Shown in pieces: positions 44,520 to 52,784 of a stretch of DNA of 64,000 nucleotides. How positions within the stretch are numbered: position 1 is the stretch's first letter; every line of letters begins with the position of its first letter. The stretch is from DASWJZ01 sp963739005 (GTDB taxonomy: Bacteria > Pseudomonadota > Alphaproteobacteria > Rhizobiales > Afifellaceae). The translations under genes were made by a program, and so were the position numbers. The notes under the pieces were generated by a model. The model did not search any database, had not been told where the DNA came from, and saw nothing but the letters and a program-made list of their open reading frames with translations. Location of the stretch: the NCBI GenBank assembly GCA_963739005.1, contig CAVTYQ010000002.1:434001-498000 (forward strand), read 5' to 3'.

Positions 44520-44996
44520 ATGTCCCGGGAAGCGCTTTCCCTTGAGATCTCCCAAGTCGTGTCGCGGGTCGTGAGCGGCGAGCCGATCGACGCGGCCGCG
44601 CGGGGCGCACTGCTTGCGCAAAAGTATCCAGACCTTGGGATGTCGGGCGAGATGATCGGCGAGGCAATCATACGCGCCGCCAACATGGTCGGCATGATCA
44701 AGAGCACGCCGATGCCCGCCGCCTGGCCCGATGAACCGGCTCCGGAGCCTGCGGTCGTGCCCGCCAGAGACGCAGGCGACGCGCGCGTTGCGGTCCCGCT
44801 TGCCGCCGCTGCGCGATCCATCGAAGACGAAATGGCCGCCGCCGTCGACGCCGAGATTGGCAGCCGCGTCGCCGGCCGGACGACCGCGCCGTCCTCCTCG
44901 GAAGGGAACGGCGCCGCGAAGACCGATATGAAGGCGACGCCGCCTCGCCGTTTCGCGCCCGTCGCCGCCCTTCGCCGCGCCTTCTTCCGGCACTGA
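44520..44996 (+). CDS. Hypothetical protein with N-terminal helical domain and disordered tail
   Basis: The 158-residue protein is of unknown family. The first ~60 residues look folded (ISQVVSRVVSGEPIDAAARG, GMSGEMIGEAIIRAANMVGM). The remainder is Pro/Ala/Arg-rich and probably disordered, with a basic end. GAGGAG precedes the ATG at 44520. It stands between the MetE-like gene and an SDR pair on the same strand. The first part recalls short DNA-binding or scaffold domains, but no function can be claimed. Confidence 0.65.
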   Translation: MSREALSLEISQVVSRVVSGEPIDAAARGALLAQKYPDLGMSGEMIGEAIIRAANMVGMIKSTPMPAAWPDEPAPEPAVVPARDAGDARVAVPLAAAARSIEDEMAAAVDAEIGSRVAGRTTAPSSSEGNGAAKTDMKATPPRRFAPVAALRRAFFRH

Positions 44997-45073
44997 CGCC
45001 CGAAACGCCACGGTTGCCTGAACCGGGTATCCGGGCGATAGACCGGCGACGGTCTCGCACGGGGAAACTTGAT

Positions 45074-45835
45074 ATGCTGGATGATCTCGCCGGAAAGCGC
45101 ATTCTCGTTACCGGCGCAAGCACGGGGATAGGCGCCGCCGCCGCGAAGGCGCTCGCCGCAGCCGGCGCGACGATTGCTGTCCACTACAACCACAGCGCAG
45201 CGGAAGCGGAGGCCGTCGCCAAGGAAATCCGTAGCAAGGGCGGCGTCTGCCACATTCTCAAGGGCGACCTCATGCAGAAGGGCGAGGCGAAGCGCGTCGT
45301 TGAAGAAGCGACGAAGGCGCTCGGTGGCCTCGATGTCCTCGTCAACAATGCCGGCTCGCTGATCAAGCGCACACCTTTCGAAGAGCTTTCCGACGACCTG
45401 ATCGACAAGGTCTTCGACCTCAATGTCCGCTCGGTGGTGGAGGCGTGCCAGGCGGCGGTCCCACACCTGGAGAAAGCCGGCGGGGGCTCGATCATCAATG
45501 TCGGTTCGATTGCAGGCGCCGTGGGCGGCGGGCCGGGCGCCTCGGTCTACGGTGCGTCAAAGGCCTTCGTCCACAATCTGACCAAGCACCTCGCGGGCCT
45601 CTTCGCGGGGAAGAAGATCCGCGTCAACGCCGTCGCACCGGGCGTGATCGACACGCCGTTTCACGCATCGACGCCGGCGGAGCGGAAAGAAGCGATGCGC
45701 CAGACGATCCCGATGGGAAGACTCGGCGTTGCCGAGGATTGCGCCGGCGCCTTCCTCTACCTCGCCTCCGACAATATGAGCGGCTACGTGACCGGCCAGA
45801 CGCTCCACGTGAACGGCGGCCAGTTCATGGTGTGA
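45074..45835 (+). CDS. Short-chain dehydrogenase/reductase
   Basis: The 253-residue classical SDR has the cofactor motif VTGASTGIGAAAA (about 11-23), NNAG, INVGSIAGA with the catalytic Ser, and YGASK (about 161-165). It ends with the usual LYLASDNMSGYVTGQTLHVNGG. It oxidises or reduces a hydroxyl/carbonyl of an unknown substrate with NAD(P). The ATG at 45074 follows GGGGAAAC. A second SDR begins 57 bp downstream, so they are probably one sugar- or polyol-type pathway unit. Confidence 0.93.
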   Translation: MLDDLAGKRILVTGASTGIGAAAAKALAAAGATIAVHYNHSAAEAEAVAKEIRSKGGVCHILKGDLMQKGEAKRVVEEATKALGGLDVLVNNAGSLIKRTPFEELSDDLIDKVFDLNVRSVVEACQAAVPHLEKAGGGSIINVGSIAGAVGGGPGASVYGASKAFVHNLTKHLAGLFAGKKIRVNAVAPGVIDTPFHASTPAERKEAMRQTIPMGRLGVAEDCAGAFLYLASDNMSGYVTGQTLHVNGGQFMV

Positions 45836-45892
45836 CGCCGAGCGCGTTCGCCGCATTGCCTGCGTTTCCATTTCACCGAGGCATTTTCGGAC

Positions 45893-46660
45893 ATGAGCAC
45901 ATCGCTATTCGACCTGAGCGGAAAGGTCGCGCTGGTGACCGGTTCGACCTCCGGCCTCGGCCGCGCGATTGCCGGCGGGCTCGCCGCTGCGGGAGCAACG
46001 ATCGTCGTCAACGGCCGCAATAAGGAGCGGCTCGATGCGACGCTCGCGGGTTTCAAGGCTGAAGGCCTGAATGCTGTTGGCTACGGCTTCGACGTGACCG
46101 ACGAGTCTGCTGTCATCGAAGCGGTTGGCGAGATTGAGGCCGCGGTCGGACCGATCGACATCCTCGTCAACAATGCCGGCATCCAAAGACGGCAGCTGCT
46201 CGTGGAGATGAGCGCGGCAACGTTCGAGGAGGTGATCAAGACCAACCTGACGAGCCTCTTCCTCGTCGGCCGGGCGGTCGCAAGGAAGATGATCGAGCGC
46301 AAGCGCGGCAAGGTCATCAACATCGCCTCGCTCGCGAGCGAACTGGCGCGGCCGACGATCGGCCCCTACACGGCGGCAAAGGGCGGCGTCCGCCAACTCA
46401 CCAAAACAATGTGCGTCGAGTGGGCAGGCCACAACATCCAGGCGAACGCAATCGGCCCCGGCTATTTCCGCACCGAATTGAACCGCGCGCTCTGGACCGA
46501 CCCGGAGTTTAACAAATGGGTCGCGGCGCGCACGCCGGCCGCCCGCTGGGGGGAGCCGGAGGAGCTGATCGGCGCGGCGGTCTTCCTCGCCTCCGCCGCT
46601 TCCGATTTCATGAACGGGCAGACGATCTACGTCGACGGCGGTTTGCTCGCGTCGATGTGA
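45893..46660 (+). CDS. Short-chain dehydrogenase/reductase (gluconate 5-dehydrogenase-like)
   Basis: The 255-residue classical SDR has VTGSTSGLGRAIAGGLAAAG (cofactor binding), DILVNNAGIQRRQ, INIASLASEL (Ser), YTAAKGGVRQLTK (Tyr-Lys) and a QTIYVDGG end. The GIQRR and ELNRALWTDPEFNKWV features resemble gluconate 5-dehydrogenase/2-deoxy-D-gluconate dehydrogenase. That assignment is inference. The gene follows another SDR on the same strand. Confidence 0.92.
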   Translation: MSTSLFDLSGKVALVTGSTSGLGRAIAGGLAAAGATIVVNGRNKERLDATLAGFKAEGLNAVGYGFDVTDESAVIEAVGEIEAAVGPIDILVNNAGIQRRQLLVEMSAATFEEVIKTNLTSLFLVGRAVARKMIERKRGKVINIASLASELARPTIGPYTAAKGGVRQLTKTMCVEWAGHNIQANAIGPGYFRTELNRALWTDPEFNKWVAARTPAARWGEPEELIGAAVFLASAASDFMNGQTIYVDGGLLASM

Positions 46661-47122
46661 GCTTGCGGTCGGTCCTTTACTCCGGGAGCGGTGGGCTCAG
46701 CGTCCGCGGCACACGTCGGGATGCGCCTGGCTCGATCCGAAGCGTCGGCGCCGCACCGGGGTCCGGCCGCTCCGAGCGCTTGCCGAAGTTCGCGCCATCG
46801 CGGTCGGCGCGTTCGGCATCCGATTCTTCCTGGCGCGAGCCGCGCCTTTTTGCACCAAAGAGACCCGCAAATCGCATCGCCAGACTTCCCCATGCCCACA
46901 GGCGAGACGAGCGCATCCGACGCCCCTCGAACCAGCCAATTCTGCCAAATTCCGCGGACTTGGTTAAAACTTTCGCGACTTCTGGTGAACCGATGGTTTA
47001 GCGCTCTGCCACAGGTAGCGGATCATGCCCGCGCGACGAGAAAGCGCACATTGTTGCGGTCGGTGTGACCAGCCGCTAGGGCTCGCCGCAGCGCATGAAG
47101 CCTGGTGGCAACCGGAGTTCAG
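46661..47122. other. Intergenic region between an SDR gene and hemC
   Basis: These 462 bases have no recognisable gene. A minus-strand frame (46677-46877, opening MRFAGLFGAKRRGSRQEESD, with GGGAAG upstream) could encode a 66-residue basic protein, but evidence is thin. An AT-richer patch at about 46950-47000 (TTGGTTAAAACTTT) is the best candidate for the hemC promoter. Other frames here are shadows. Confidence 0.4.
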
Positions 47123-48067
47123 ATGGCCAAAACAGCGTCGGTCCGCATCGGCACACGCGGCAGTCAGCTCGCGCTTTGGCAGGCGAACGCCGTCCGCGAC
47201 GCCTTGCTCGCCGCGCACGCGCTTGCACCCGAGGCCGTCGAGATCGTCACGATCAGGACGTCGGGCGATGCGATCCGGGACCGGCCGCTCTCGGAGGCCG
47301 GCGGCAAGGGACTCTTCACCAAGGAGATCGAAGCGGCGCTCATTACGAAGACCGTGTCGATCGCCGTCCACTCCGCGAAAGACATGGAGACGATCCTCCC
47401 CGAAGCGCTCACGATCGGCGCGGTGCTCGAGCGGGAGGACGTGCGCGACGCGCTGATCGCGCGCGCCGCGCGCTCGATCGAAACTTTGCCAATGGGCGCG
47501 CGCGTCGGCACGGCGTCGCTCCGCCGAACGGCGCTTCTGAAGCGAGCGCGGCCGGACATCGAGACCACGCTCCTTCGCGGCAATGTACCGACCCGCATCC
47601 GCCGCGTCGAAGCCGGCGACCTCGACGCGACGCTGCTCGCCGCCGCCGGACTGAATCGGCTCGGCCTTGAAAGCCGTATCGCGGCGCTGCTGCCGCTCGA
47701 CACCTTTCCGCCGGCCTGCGGCCAGGGCGTGATCGCAATCGAGTGCCGCGCGGACGACGCGGAGATACGCGAGCTCCTCGTCGCGATCGACCACCGTTCG
47801 ACGGCGGCGGCGCTCGCTTGCGAGCGTGCCTTCCTCGCCGCGCTCGACGGCACTTGCCAGACGCCGATCGCCGGCTATGCGCGGACCGAAGGCGGACGCC
47901 TGGTCTTTGACGGCGTGATCCTCGCGGAAGATGGGACGGAGTCCTACGCCGCCGCCGGCGGCGGAGACCCCGCCGACGCCGAGGCGATCGGCCGCGGCGC
48001 CGGGGAAGAAATCCTCAGCAGCGCGCCCTCCCCGTTCCTGAAGCGGCTCGGGATCGGCGGCGGCTGA
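47123..48067 (+). CDS. hemC: Hydroxymethylbilane synthase (porphobilinogen deaminase)
   Basis: HemC joins four porphobilinogens to the linear tetrapyrrole used for haem. The 314-residue protein shows IGTRGSQLALWQA, SVAIAVHSAKDM-type sequence (VSIAVHSAKDMETILPE), RVGTASLRRTALLKRARPD, GNVPTRIRRVEAGDLDATLL and the dipyrromethane cofactor cysteine in LDGTCQTPIAGYA. The ATG at 47123 aligns with the family start. The usual partners hemD and hemE are not next to it. Confidence 0.97.
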   Translation: MAKTASVRIGTRGSQLALWQANAVRDALLAAHALAPEAVEIVTIRTSGDAIRDRPLSEAGGKGLFTKEIEAALITKTVSIAVHSAKDMETILPEALTIGAVLEREDVRDALIARAARSIETLPMGARVGTASLRRTALLKRARPDIETTLLRGNVPTRIRRVEAGDLDATLLAAAGLNRLGLESRIAALLPLDTFPPACGQGVIAIECRADDAEIRELLVAIDHRSTAAALACERAFLAALDGTCQTPIAGYARTEGGRLVFDGVILAEDGTESYAAAGGGDPADAEAIGRGAGEEILSSAPSPFLKRLGIGGG

Positions 48068-48115
48068 GTTATTTCGTGTCCCGGTCCGGCGCGATTGCGG
48101 CTGGGCACGAGCTGT

Positions 48116-48721
48116 TCAGCGATGCGACCAGTCGTTCGGATCTTCGGACTTGCTCGGGGAGAGTCCCAGAACGTCGCCGTCGGTGTTGATGCCGAGACCG
48201 AGCACGGTGCGGTTGGCATAGGCGAAATAGGCGACGACCTGGTTGATCTCGAGAATCTCGCCGTCGTCGAAACCGGCGGCCCGCATGGCCTCGACGTCGG
48301 CCCTTGCGAGAGTGGCCGGCGCCTCGGTCAGCTTGACGGCGTAGCGCAGCGCCGATTGCTCGCGTGCGTCAAACGCGCCTTCGAACACCCCGGAATCCAG
48401 CGCCGAGCGGATCGCCGCGGCACTGCTGTCCTCTCCGAGCAGCCGCTTGAGCCCGGCGAAATGATGTTCCACGCAGTAGTCGCAGCGATTGATGTGGCTG
48501 ACCAGCACGCCAAGTGTCTCCAGGAACCACTCGGGCACCGTGTTGGAGAAATGATGCAGCGTGTATTTGTAGAGGGCCATATGGCCCTCCATCGTGTGCG
48601 GGCGCAGGCTGTGCGCCATCATGATGTTGTCGATGTTGTCGCCTGGCCCCTTGATGCGGTCGTAGAGTTGCCGCAGGCGGCCGGTGGCCTCTTGATAGGC
48701 GACAGTTTTGATCCAGGTCAC
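48116..48721 (-). CDS. Peroxidase-related AhpD-like protein
   Basis: The 201-residue protein matches the uncharacterised peroxidase-related branch of the carboxymuconolactone decarboxylase/AhpD superfamily. It starts MTWIKTVAYQEATGRLRQLY and has the redox motif RCDYCVEHHFAGLKRL (CxxC plus His) and a typical NQVVAYFAYANRTVLGLGI end. It should reduce peroxides or other oxidants through the cysteine pair. It starts with GTG at 48719-48721 and converges on hemC. A ten-codon remnant of a similar start lies at 51036-51065. Confidence 0.9.
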   Translation of the reverse strand: MTWIKTVAYQEATGRLRQLYDRIKGPGDNIDNIMMAHSLRPHTMEGHMALYKYTLHHFSNTVPEWFLETLGVLVSHINRCDYCVEHHFAGLKRLLGEDSSAAAIRSALDSGVFEGAFDAREQSALRYAVKLTEAPATLARADVEAMRAAGFDDGEILEINQVVAYFAYANRTVLGLGINTDGDVLGLSPSKSEDPNDWSHR

Positions 48722-48787
48722 GCTCGTTCCCGTCCACGATTGGCTGCAGCGACGCGCGACTATCGCTAGCCGTTCAACGCGGATCGA

Positions 48788-50887
48788 TCAAACCGGCGGC
48801 CATGAGCGAACGAAATCCGGCACTTCCCAAGGGGGCATCGGGCGACCGTAGAAGTATCCCTGGATCTCGTCGCACGAGCCTGCCCGCAAGATGCCGACCT
48901 GCTCGGCGGTCTCGATGCCCTCGGCGACGATCTTGAGCCCAAGCGCGTGCCCGAGATTGATCACCGCCGACACGATGGCGCGACTTCCCTCGTCCTCGGC
49001 GATGCCGATGACAAAGCTCCGGTCGATCTTGACGACATCGATCGGGAAGAGACGAAGATGGGTGAGAGACGCGTAGCCCGTCCCGAAGTCGTCAAGCGCG
49101 ATCTCCACGCCGGCTTCCCGAAGCCGGGAGAGCGTCTTCTTGATCGAGGCGTTGTCGCCGAGGATGACGGTCTCGGTTATTTCGAGCCCAAGGACCGAGG
49201 GCGGCAGTTTGTTGTCTTTCAACCGGCGGAGCACATGCGCCGCCAGATCGAAGTTGGCGTAGTCGGCGGAGGAGGTGTTCAACGCCATCCGGCCGACCTT
49301 GAGACCCTGCCGGCGCCAGGTCGAAACGTCGGCAAGCACCCTGTCGAGCTGACGGTTGAAATATTCGCGCGCGATTTTGGCGTCCTCGAGCGCCGGGATG
49401 AAATCGCCGGGCCCACGCATCCCGGTCGGCGAGTTCCACCGCCCGAGAACCTCGAAGCCGCTGATCGCGCCGGTGCGCACGTCCACCTTCGGCTGGTAGA
49501 ACGGCACGAACTGGCCCGCCGCGAGGCCCGTCTCGACTTCCGCGCGGAGCGACACCCGGCGGAGCGTCTCGTCGCGAAGGCTCGGCGAAAAGCGGGCGTA
49601 GCTGTTGGTCCCCTTCTCCTTGGCGGCGTTGAGCGCCAGCGCGGCATTGGTCATGAGCTCCGTCGGTCCGCGCGCGTCGCTTGGGAAGACCGTCACGCCG
49701 ACCGAAAGCTCGATCGGAACCTCCTGCCCAAAGACCCTGAGCGGACGCATTCCGCCGACAAAGGCGCATGCCCGGTTTGCCGCCTGCTCTTCGGGGACAT
49801 CCTCAAAGATCACGGCGAACTCGTTGTTGCCGATCCGCGCCACGAAACTGCCGGGCGTGGCTTCGCGGAGCCGGCGTGCGAAGGCACGCAGGAAGGCGTC
49901 GCCGAAGTCCGGGCCGCGAAGCGTGTTCACCTCCGCGAAGCGGTTGACGTCGATGAAAACGAGAGCGCCGGTCGTGCCGCGCGTGAGAACGGCGTCCGAT
50001 AGCGTGATGCCGAGCGCTCTCCGGCTGGGGAGCTCGGTCAAGAGATCTTCGTCAGGGCTTCCCGCGAAGTCGTTCGCCGGACTGTAGATTCGACGGATGA
50101 AGCCGAACGACGGTCCGTCACCGACCGTCCGCACTTCTCCGAGCGCCTCGAAATGCTGCTCCGTGCCGTCTTCGGAAACCGTTCGGAATGTGTGCACGAA
50201 GGCTTCGGTCCCGTTCGCGCGCAAGATCCGCTCCTGCAGACGCGACATGATCGGGTTTCTCTGGCGGCGCTTCAGCGCGCTCACCGACTCGATCCCGAGA
50301 AGCCGGCGCGCCTCCGGATACCAAGTGAACGCGGAGGTCTCGGGGTCGAACTCCCAGAACCCCATGTTCAGGAGGCGCTCGGCGCGTATGACCGCCTCAC
50401 GGTCGCGTCTCGCCTGGTTGTCGGTATCCTCGCGCGCGTTCGATCGGGCTTTGAGCGAGAGCATCTGTGCGACGATCGTAGCGGCGATCTCCGCCCATGC
50501 GCGTTCCGGGTCGCTGTCCTCGAACGGCTCCCGCCCCGGATAGCCGATCGTCACGCGGCCCCGCGGCTCACCGTAGGATTCGATGATCCGCTCGACACGG
50601 ACTTCCGCGGGCGAATAGCGCGGCGACCAATGGGTCAAGCCTTCAAACTCGATGCGGCTGGTTCGTCTGGTCCCTTCCGCGTGTCCGCTGAGAAGCTCGG
50701 TCAGGCGGTCGAGACGGGCGTCGCGCACGGCTGCGACACGCGCGCATTCCAACGCGATTGCCATGAGCGACTGAGTGCCGGCGCCGTTTTCCCACACCGC
50801 GGCGGGCGCGGCGGATTGAAATCTGGCGAGGGGCTCTGCCACATCGTGCTGGTTCTCGGTGGCACCGATTGGCATCGGCCGGTTCAT
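48788..50887 (-). CDS. PAS-GGDEF-EAL protein, probable c-di-GMP phosphodiesterase
   Basis: The 699-residue soluble protein has an N-terminal region of unknown type, a PAS-like domain (NMGFWEFDPETSAFTWYPEA, about 175-265), a GGDEF domain (about 285-430) and an EAL domain (about 440-690). The cyclase active site reads GNNEF in place of GGDEF, so it should not make c-di-GMP. The EAL domain keeps FEVLGRW (ExL), LEITET, ALDDFGTGYAS and KIDRSFV, so phosphodiesterase activity is likely, perhaps tuned by the PAS or degenerate GGDEF domain. The ATG at 50887 is chosen. It is divergent from the redox cluster. Confidence 0.92.
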   Translation of the reverse strand: MNRPMPIGATENQHDVAEPLARFQSAAPAAVWENGAGTQSLMAIALECARVAAVRDARLDRLTELLSGHAEGTRRTSRIEFEGLTHWSPRYSPAEVRVERIIESYGEPRGRVTIGYPGREPFEDSDPERAWAEIAATIVAQMLSLKARSNAREDTDNQARRDREAVIRAERLLNMGFWEFDPETSAFTWYPEARRLLGIESVSALKRRQRNPIMSRLQERILRANGTEAFVHTFRTVSEDGTEQHFEALGEVRTVGDGPSFGFIRRIYSPANDFAGSPDEDLLTELPSRRALGITLSDAVLTRGTTGALVFIDVNRFAEVNTLRGPDFGDAFLRAFARRLREATPGSFVARIGNNEFAVIFEDVPEEQAANRACAFVGGMRPLRVFGQEVPIELSVGVTVFPSDARGPTELMTNAALALNAAKEKGTNSYARFSPSLRDETLRRVSLRAEVETGLAAGQFVPFYQPKVDVRTGAISGFEVLGRWNSPTGMRGPGDFIPALEDAKIAREYFNRQLDRVLADVSTWRRQGLKVGRMALNTSSADYANFDLAAHVLRRLKDNKLPPSVLGLEITETVILGDNASIKKTLSRLREAGVEIALDDFGTGYASLTHLRLFPIDVVKIDRSFVIGIAEDEGSRAIVSAVINLGHALGLKIVAEGIETAEQVGILRAGSCDEIQGYFYGRPMPPWEVPDFVRSWPPV

Positions 50888-51035
50888 GCGCCTCGCCGCT
50901 TCTCTTTTTCTCACGGGGCCCTGCCCCCGCCGCCTCCCGATCACCACTGCATCAGAAGCAGTAAAGGAAGCATGACGTCGAAGCCCTCATCCGCAGTTCG
51001 ATAAGCCAACCCTGAATAGGTGTTTCACACCGCTG

Positions 51036-51065
51036 CTACTCGCGGATACGTTTGATCCAGGTCAC
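51036..51065 (-). pseudogene. Short remnant of an AhpD-like gene start
   Basis: GTG-ACC-TGG-ATC-AAA opens a ten-codon frame (VTWIKRIRE, then stop) on the minus strand. It shares the 16-base string TTTGATCCAGGTCACG with the start of the AhpD-like gene at 48721. No similarity continues past the stop. It looks like a leftover 5' end from an old duplication or rearrangement in the promoter region of the redox cluster. Confidence 0.35.
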
Positions 51066-51128
51066 GGTTTCTCCCCGCCGCCTGGGCAATCTGTCTTCGA
51101 AATTGGCGAGATTCCAGGAGCGGCGGCA

Positions 51129-52757
51129 ATGCCGACAACCCGCGACATGACCCCGAGGGTCGATCTGACCCGGCGCAAGGGCGTCGGTCCGGCACGGGAG
51201 CGGCGGCCGGTCTATGTCGACCTCCTGCCGCCCTGTAATGCCGCCTGTCCCGCCGGCGAGAATATCCAGGCATGGCTGGCGCTCGCCCAGGCCGGAAAAT
51301 TCCGCGCCGCCTGGGAGACGCTGATCGCGGACAATCCGATGCCGGCCGTGCACGGCCGCGTCTGCTATCACCCGTGCGAATCGAGCTGCAACCGCAAGGA
51401 ACTCGATAGCTCGGTCGGCATCCACGCGGTCGAGCGCTTTCTCGGCGACATGGCGGCGCGGGAAGGCTGGGAAAATCCGAAGGCAGCCGCAAAAAGCGGC
51501 AAGCGAATCCTGGTCGTCGGTGCCGGCCCGTCCGGTCTGTCGGCTGCATGGCATCTGGCGCGTCTCGGCCACACAGTCGAAATCCGCGAGGCCGGGCCAC
51601 TCCCCGGTGGCATGCTGCATTTCGGCATCCCCGCCTACCGCCTGCCGCGCGCGGACCTGATGAAGGAAGTGCGGCGAATTGAAGCGATGGGCGTCAAGAT
51701 CGTCCTGAACCACCGTGTCGAGGACGTGCTCGCGGAACAGAAGGCGGGCGGCTTCGACGCCGTCTTTATCGCCATCGGCGCGCATGTTTCGAAGCATGTC
51801 GACATCCCGGCGCGCGACGCGGTGAAGGTGCTCGACGCGGTGAAGCTCTTGCGCGACGTGGAAGCGGGCGAGGCGCCGCTCCTCGGCCGCCGCGTGCTGA
51901 TCTACGGCGGCGGCAACACGGCGATGGACGCGGCGCGCACTGCCCGCCGGCTCGGCGCCGAGGACGCGATGATCGTCTACCGCCGCGACCGCGCGCACAT
52001 GCCGGCGCACGAATTCGAGGCCGACGAGGCGCTGGCCGAAGGCGTGAAGATCAAGTGGCTGACCTCGATAAAAGAGATCGCCGGCGGCGATTTCACGGTT
52101 GAGCGGATGACGATCGGTGAGGACGGGCGCGCCAAGCCGACGGGCGAGTTCGAGACGCTCAAAGCCGACGCCGTCGTGCTCGCCCTCGGACAGGAGGCCG
52201 ACAGCGGATTTTTGCGCCGCGTTCCCGGCATCGAATTCAAGGACGACGGCACCGTGGTCGTGGGTGCCGACATGATGACCGGCCGGCCGGGCATCTTCGC
52301 CGGCGGCGACATGGTGCCAGCCGAGCGTTCCGTCACCGTCGCCACCGGCCACGGCAAGAAAGCGGCGCGCACCATCGACGCCTGGCTCCGGGGCGCGACC
52401 TACGAGCGACCGGCGAAGCACCCGATCGTCGACTTCGCCGGGTTGAACCTGCCGATCTATTCCGACGCCGCGCCCTCCGCCGAGCGGCACCTGCCGGTCG
52501 AGGAGCGCGGAACGGGCTTTGAGGAGATCGTCTCGGCCTTAAGCGAGGCGGAGGCGCTGCACGAGGCGCGGCGCTGCCTCTCCTGCGGCAATTGCTTCGA
52601 ATGCGACAATTGCTACGCGGCCTGCCCGGAGGATGCGATTCTGAAGCTTGGGCCGGGAAGCCGCTACCGCATCGACTACAAGCTCTGCACCGGCTGCGCC
52701 GTCTGCGTCGAGCAGTGCCCCTGCCACGCCATGGAAATGATCGTCGAGCCGGCCTGA
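51129..52757 (+). CDS. GltD-like NAD(P)H oxidoreductase with C-terminal 2[4Fe-4S] ferredoxin domain
   Basis: The 542-residue iron-sulfur flavoprotein resembles the small subunit of glutamate synthase and NfnB. It has N-terminal cluster cysteines (CNAACPAGENI about 36-46, CYHPCESSC about 79-87), FAD site VVGAGPSGLSAA (about 129-140), NAD(P) site YGGGNTAMDAARTARRLG (about 259-276), and GIFAGGDMV. The C-terminal extension carries CLSCGNCFECDNCYAACPE and CTGCAVCVEQCPC (about 482-531), a bacterial ferredoxin fold. It begins 28 bp before nifJ and probably shuttles electrons between NAD(P)H and the PFOR/ferredoxin pool. Confidence 0.92.
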   Translation: MPTTRDMTPRVDLTRRKGVGPARERRPVYVDLLPPCNAACPAGENIQAWLALAQAGKFRAAWETLIADNPMPAVHGRVCYHPCESSCNRKELDSSVGIHAVERFLGDMAAREGWENPKAAAKSGKRILVVGAGPSGLSAAWHLARLGHTVEIREAGPLPGGMLHFGIPAYRLPRADLMKEVRRIEAMGVKIVLNHRVEDVLAEQKAGGFDAVFIAIGAHVSKHVDIPARDAVKVLDAVKLLRDVEAGEAPLLGRRVLIYGGGNTAMDAARTARRLGAEDAMIVYRRDRAHMPAHEFEADEALAEGVKIKWLTSIKEIAGGDFTVERMTIGEDGRAKPTGEFETLKADAVVLALGQEADSGFLRRVPGIEFKDDGTVVVGADMMTGRPGIFAGGDMVPAERSVTVATGHGKKAARTIDAWLRGATYERPAKHPIVDFAGLNLPIYSDAAPSAERHLPVEERGTGFEEIVSALSEAEALHEARRCLSCGNCFECDNCYAACPEDAILKLGPGSRYRIDYKLCTGCAVCVEQCPCHAMEMIVEPA

Positions 52758-52784
52758 GGCCGGCGGCGAGGGAGAAGACCGCGA

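Noticed and set aside
46677..46916. Possible small minus-strand gene between an SDR gene and hemC
   Set aside because: A ribosome-like GGGAAG precedes an internal ATG, but there is no recognisable domain, it is Arg/Pro-rich, and conservation cannot be judged; noted only in the intergenic entry.
51052..51066. TTGATCCAGGTCA as a possible FNR/FixK site upstream of the redox island
   Set aside because: Only the left half fits TTGAT-N4-ATCAA; the same bases are explained better as a remnant AhpD-gene start.
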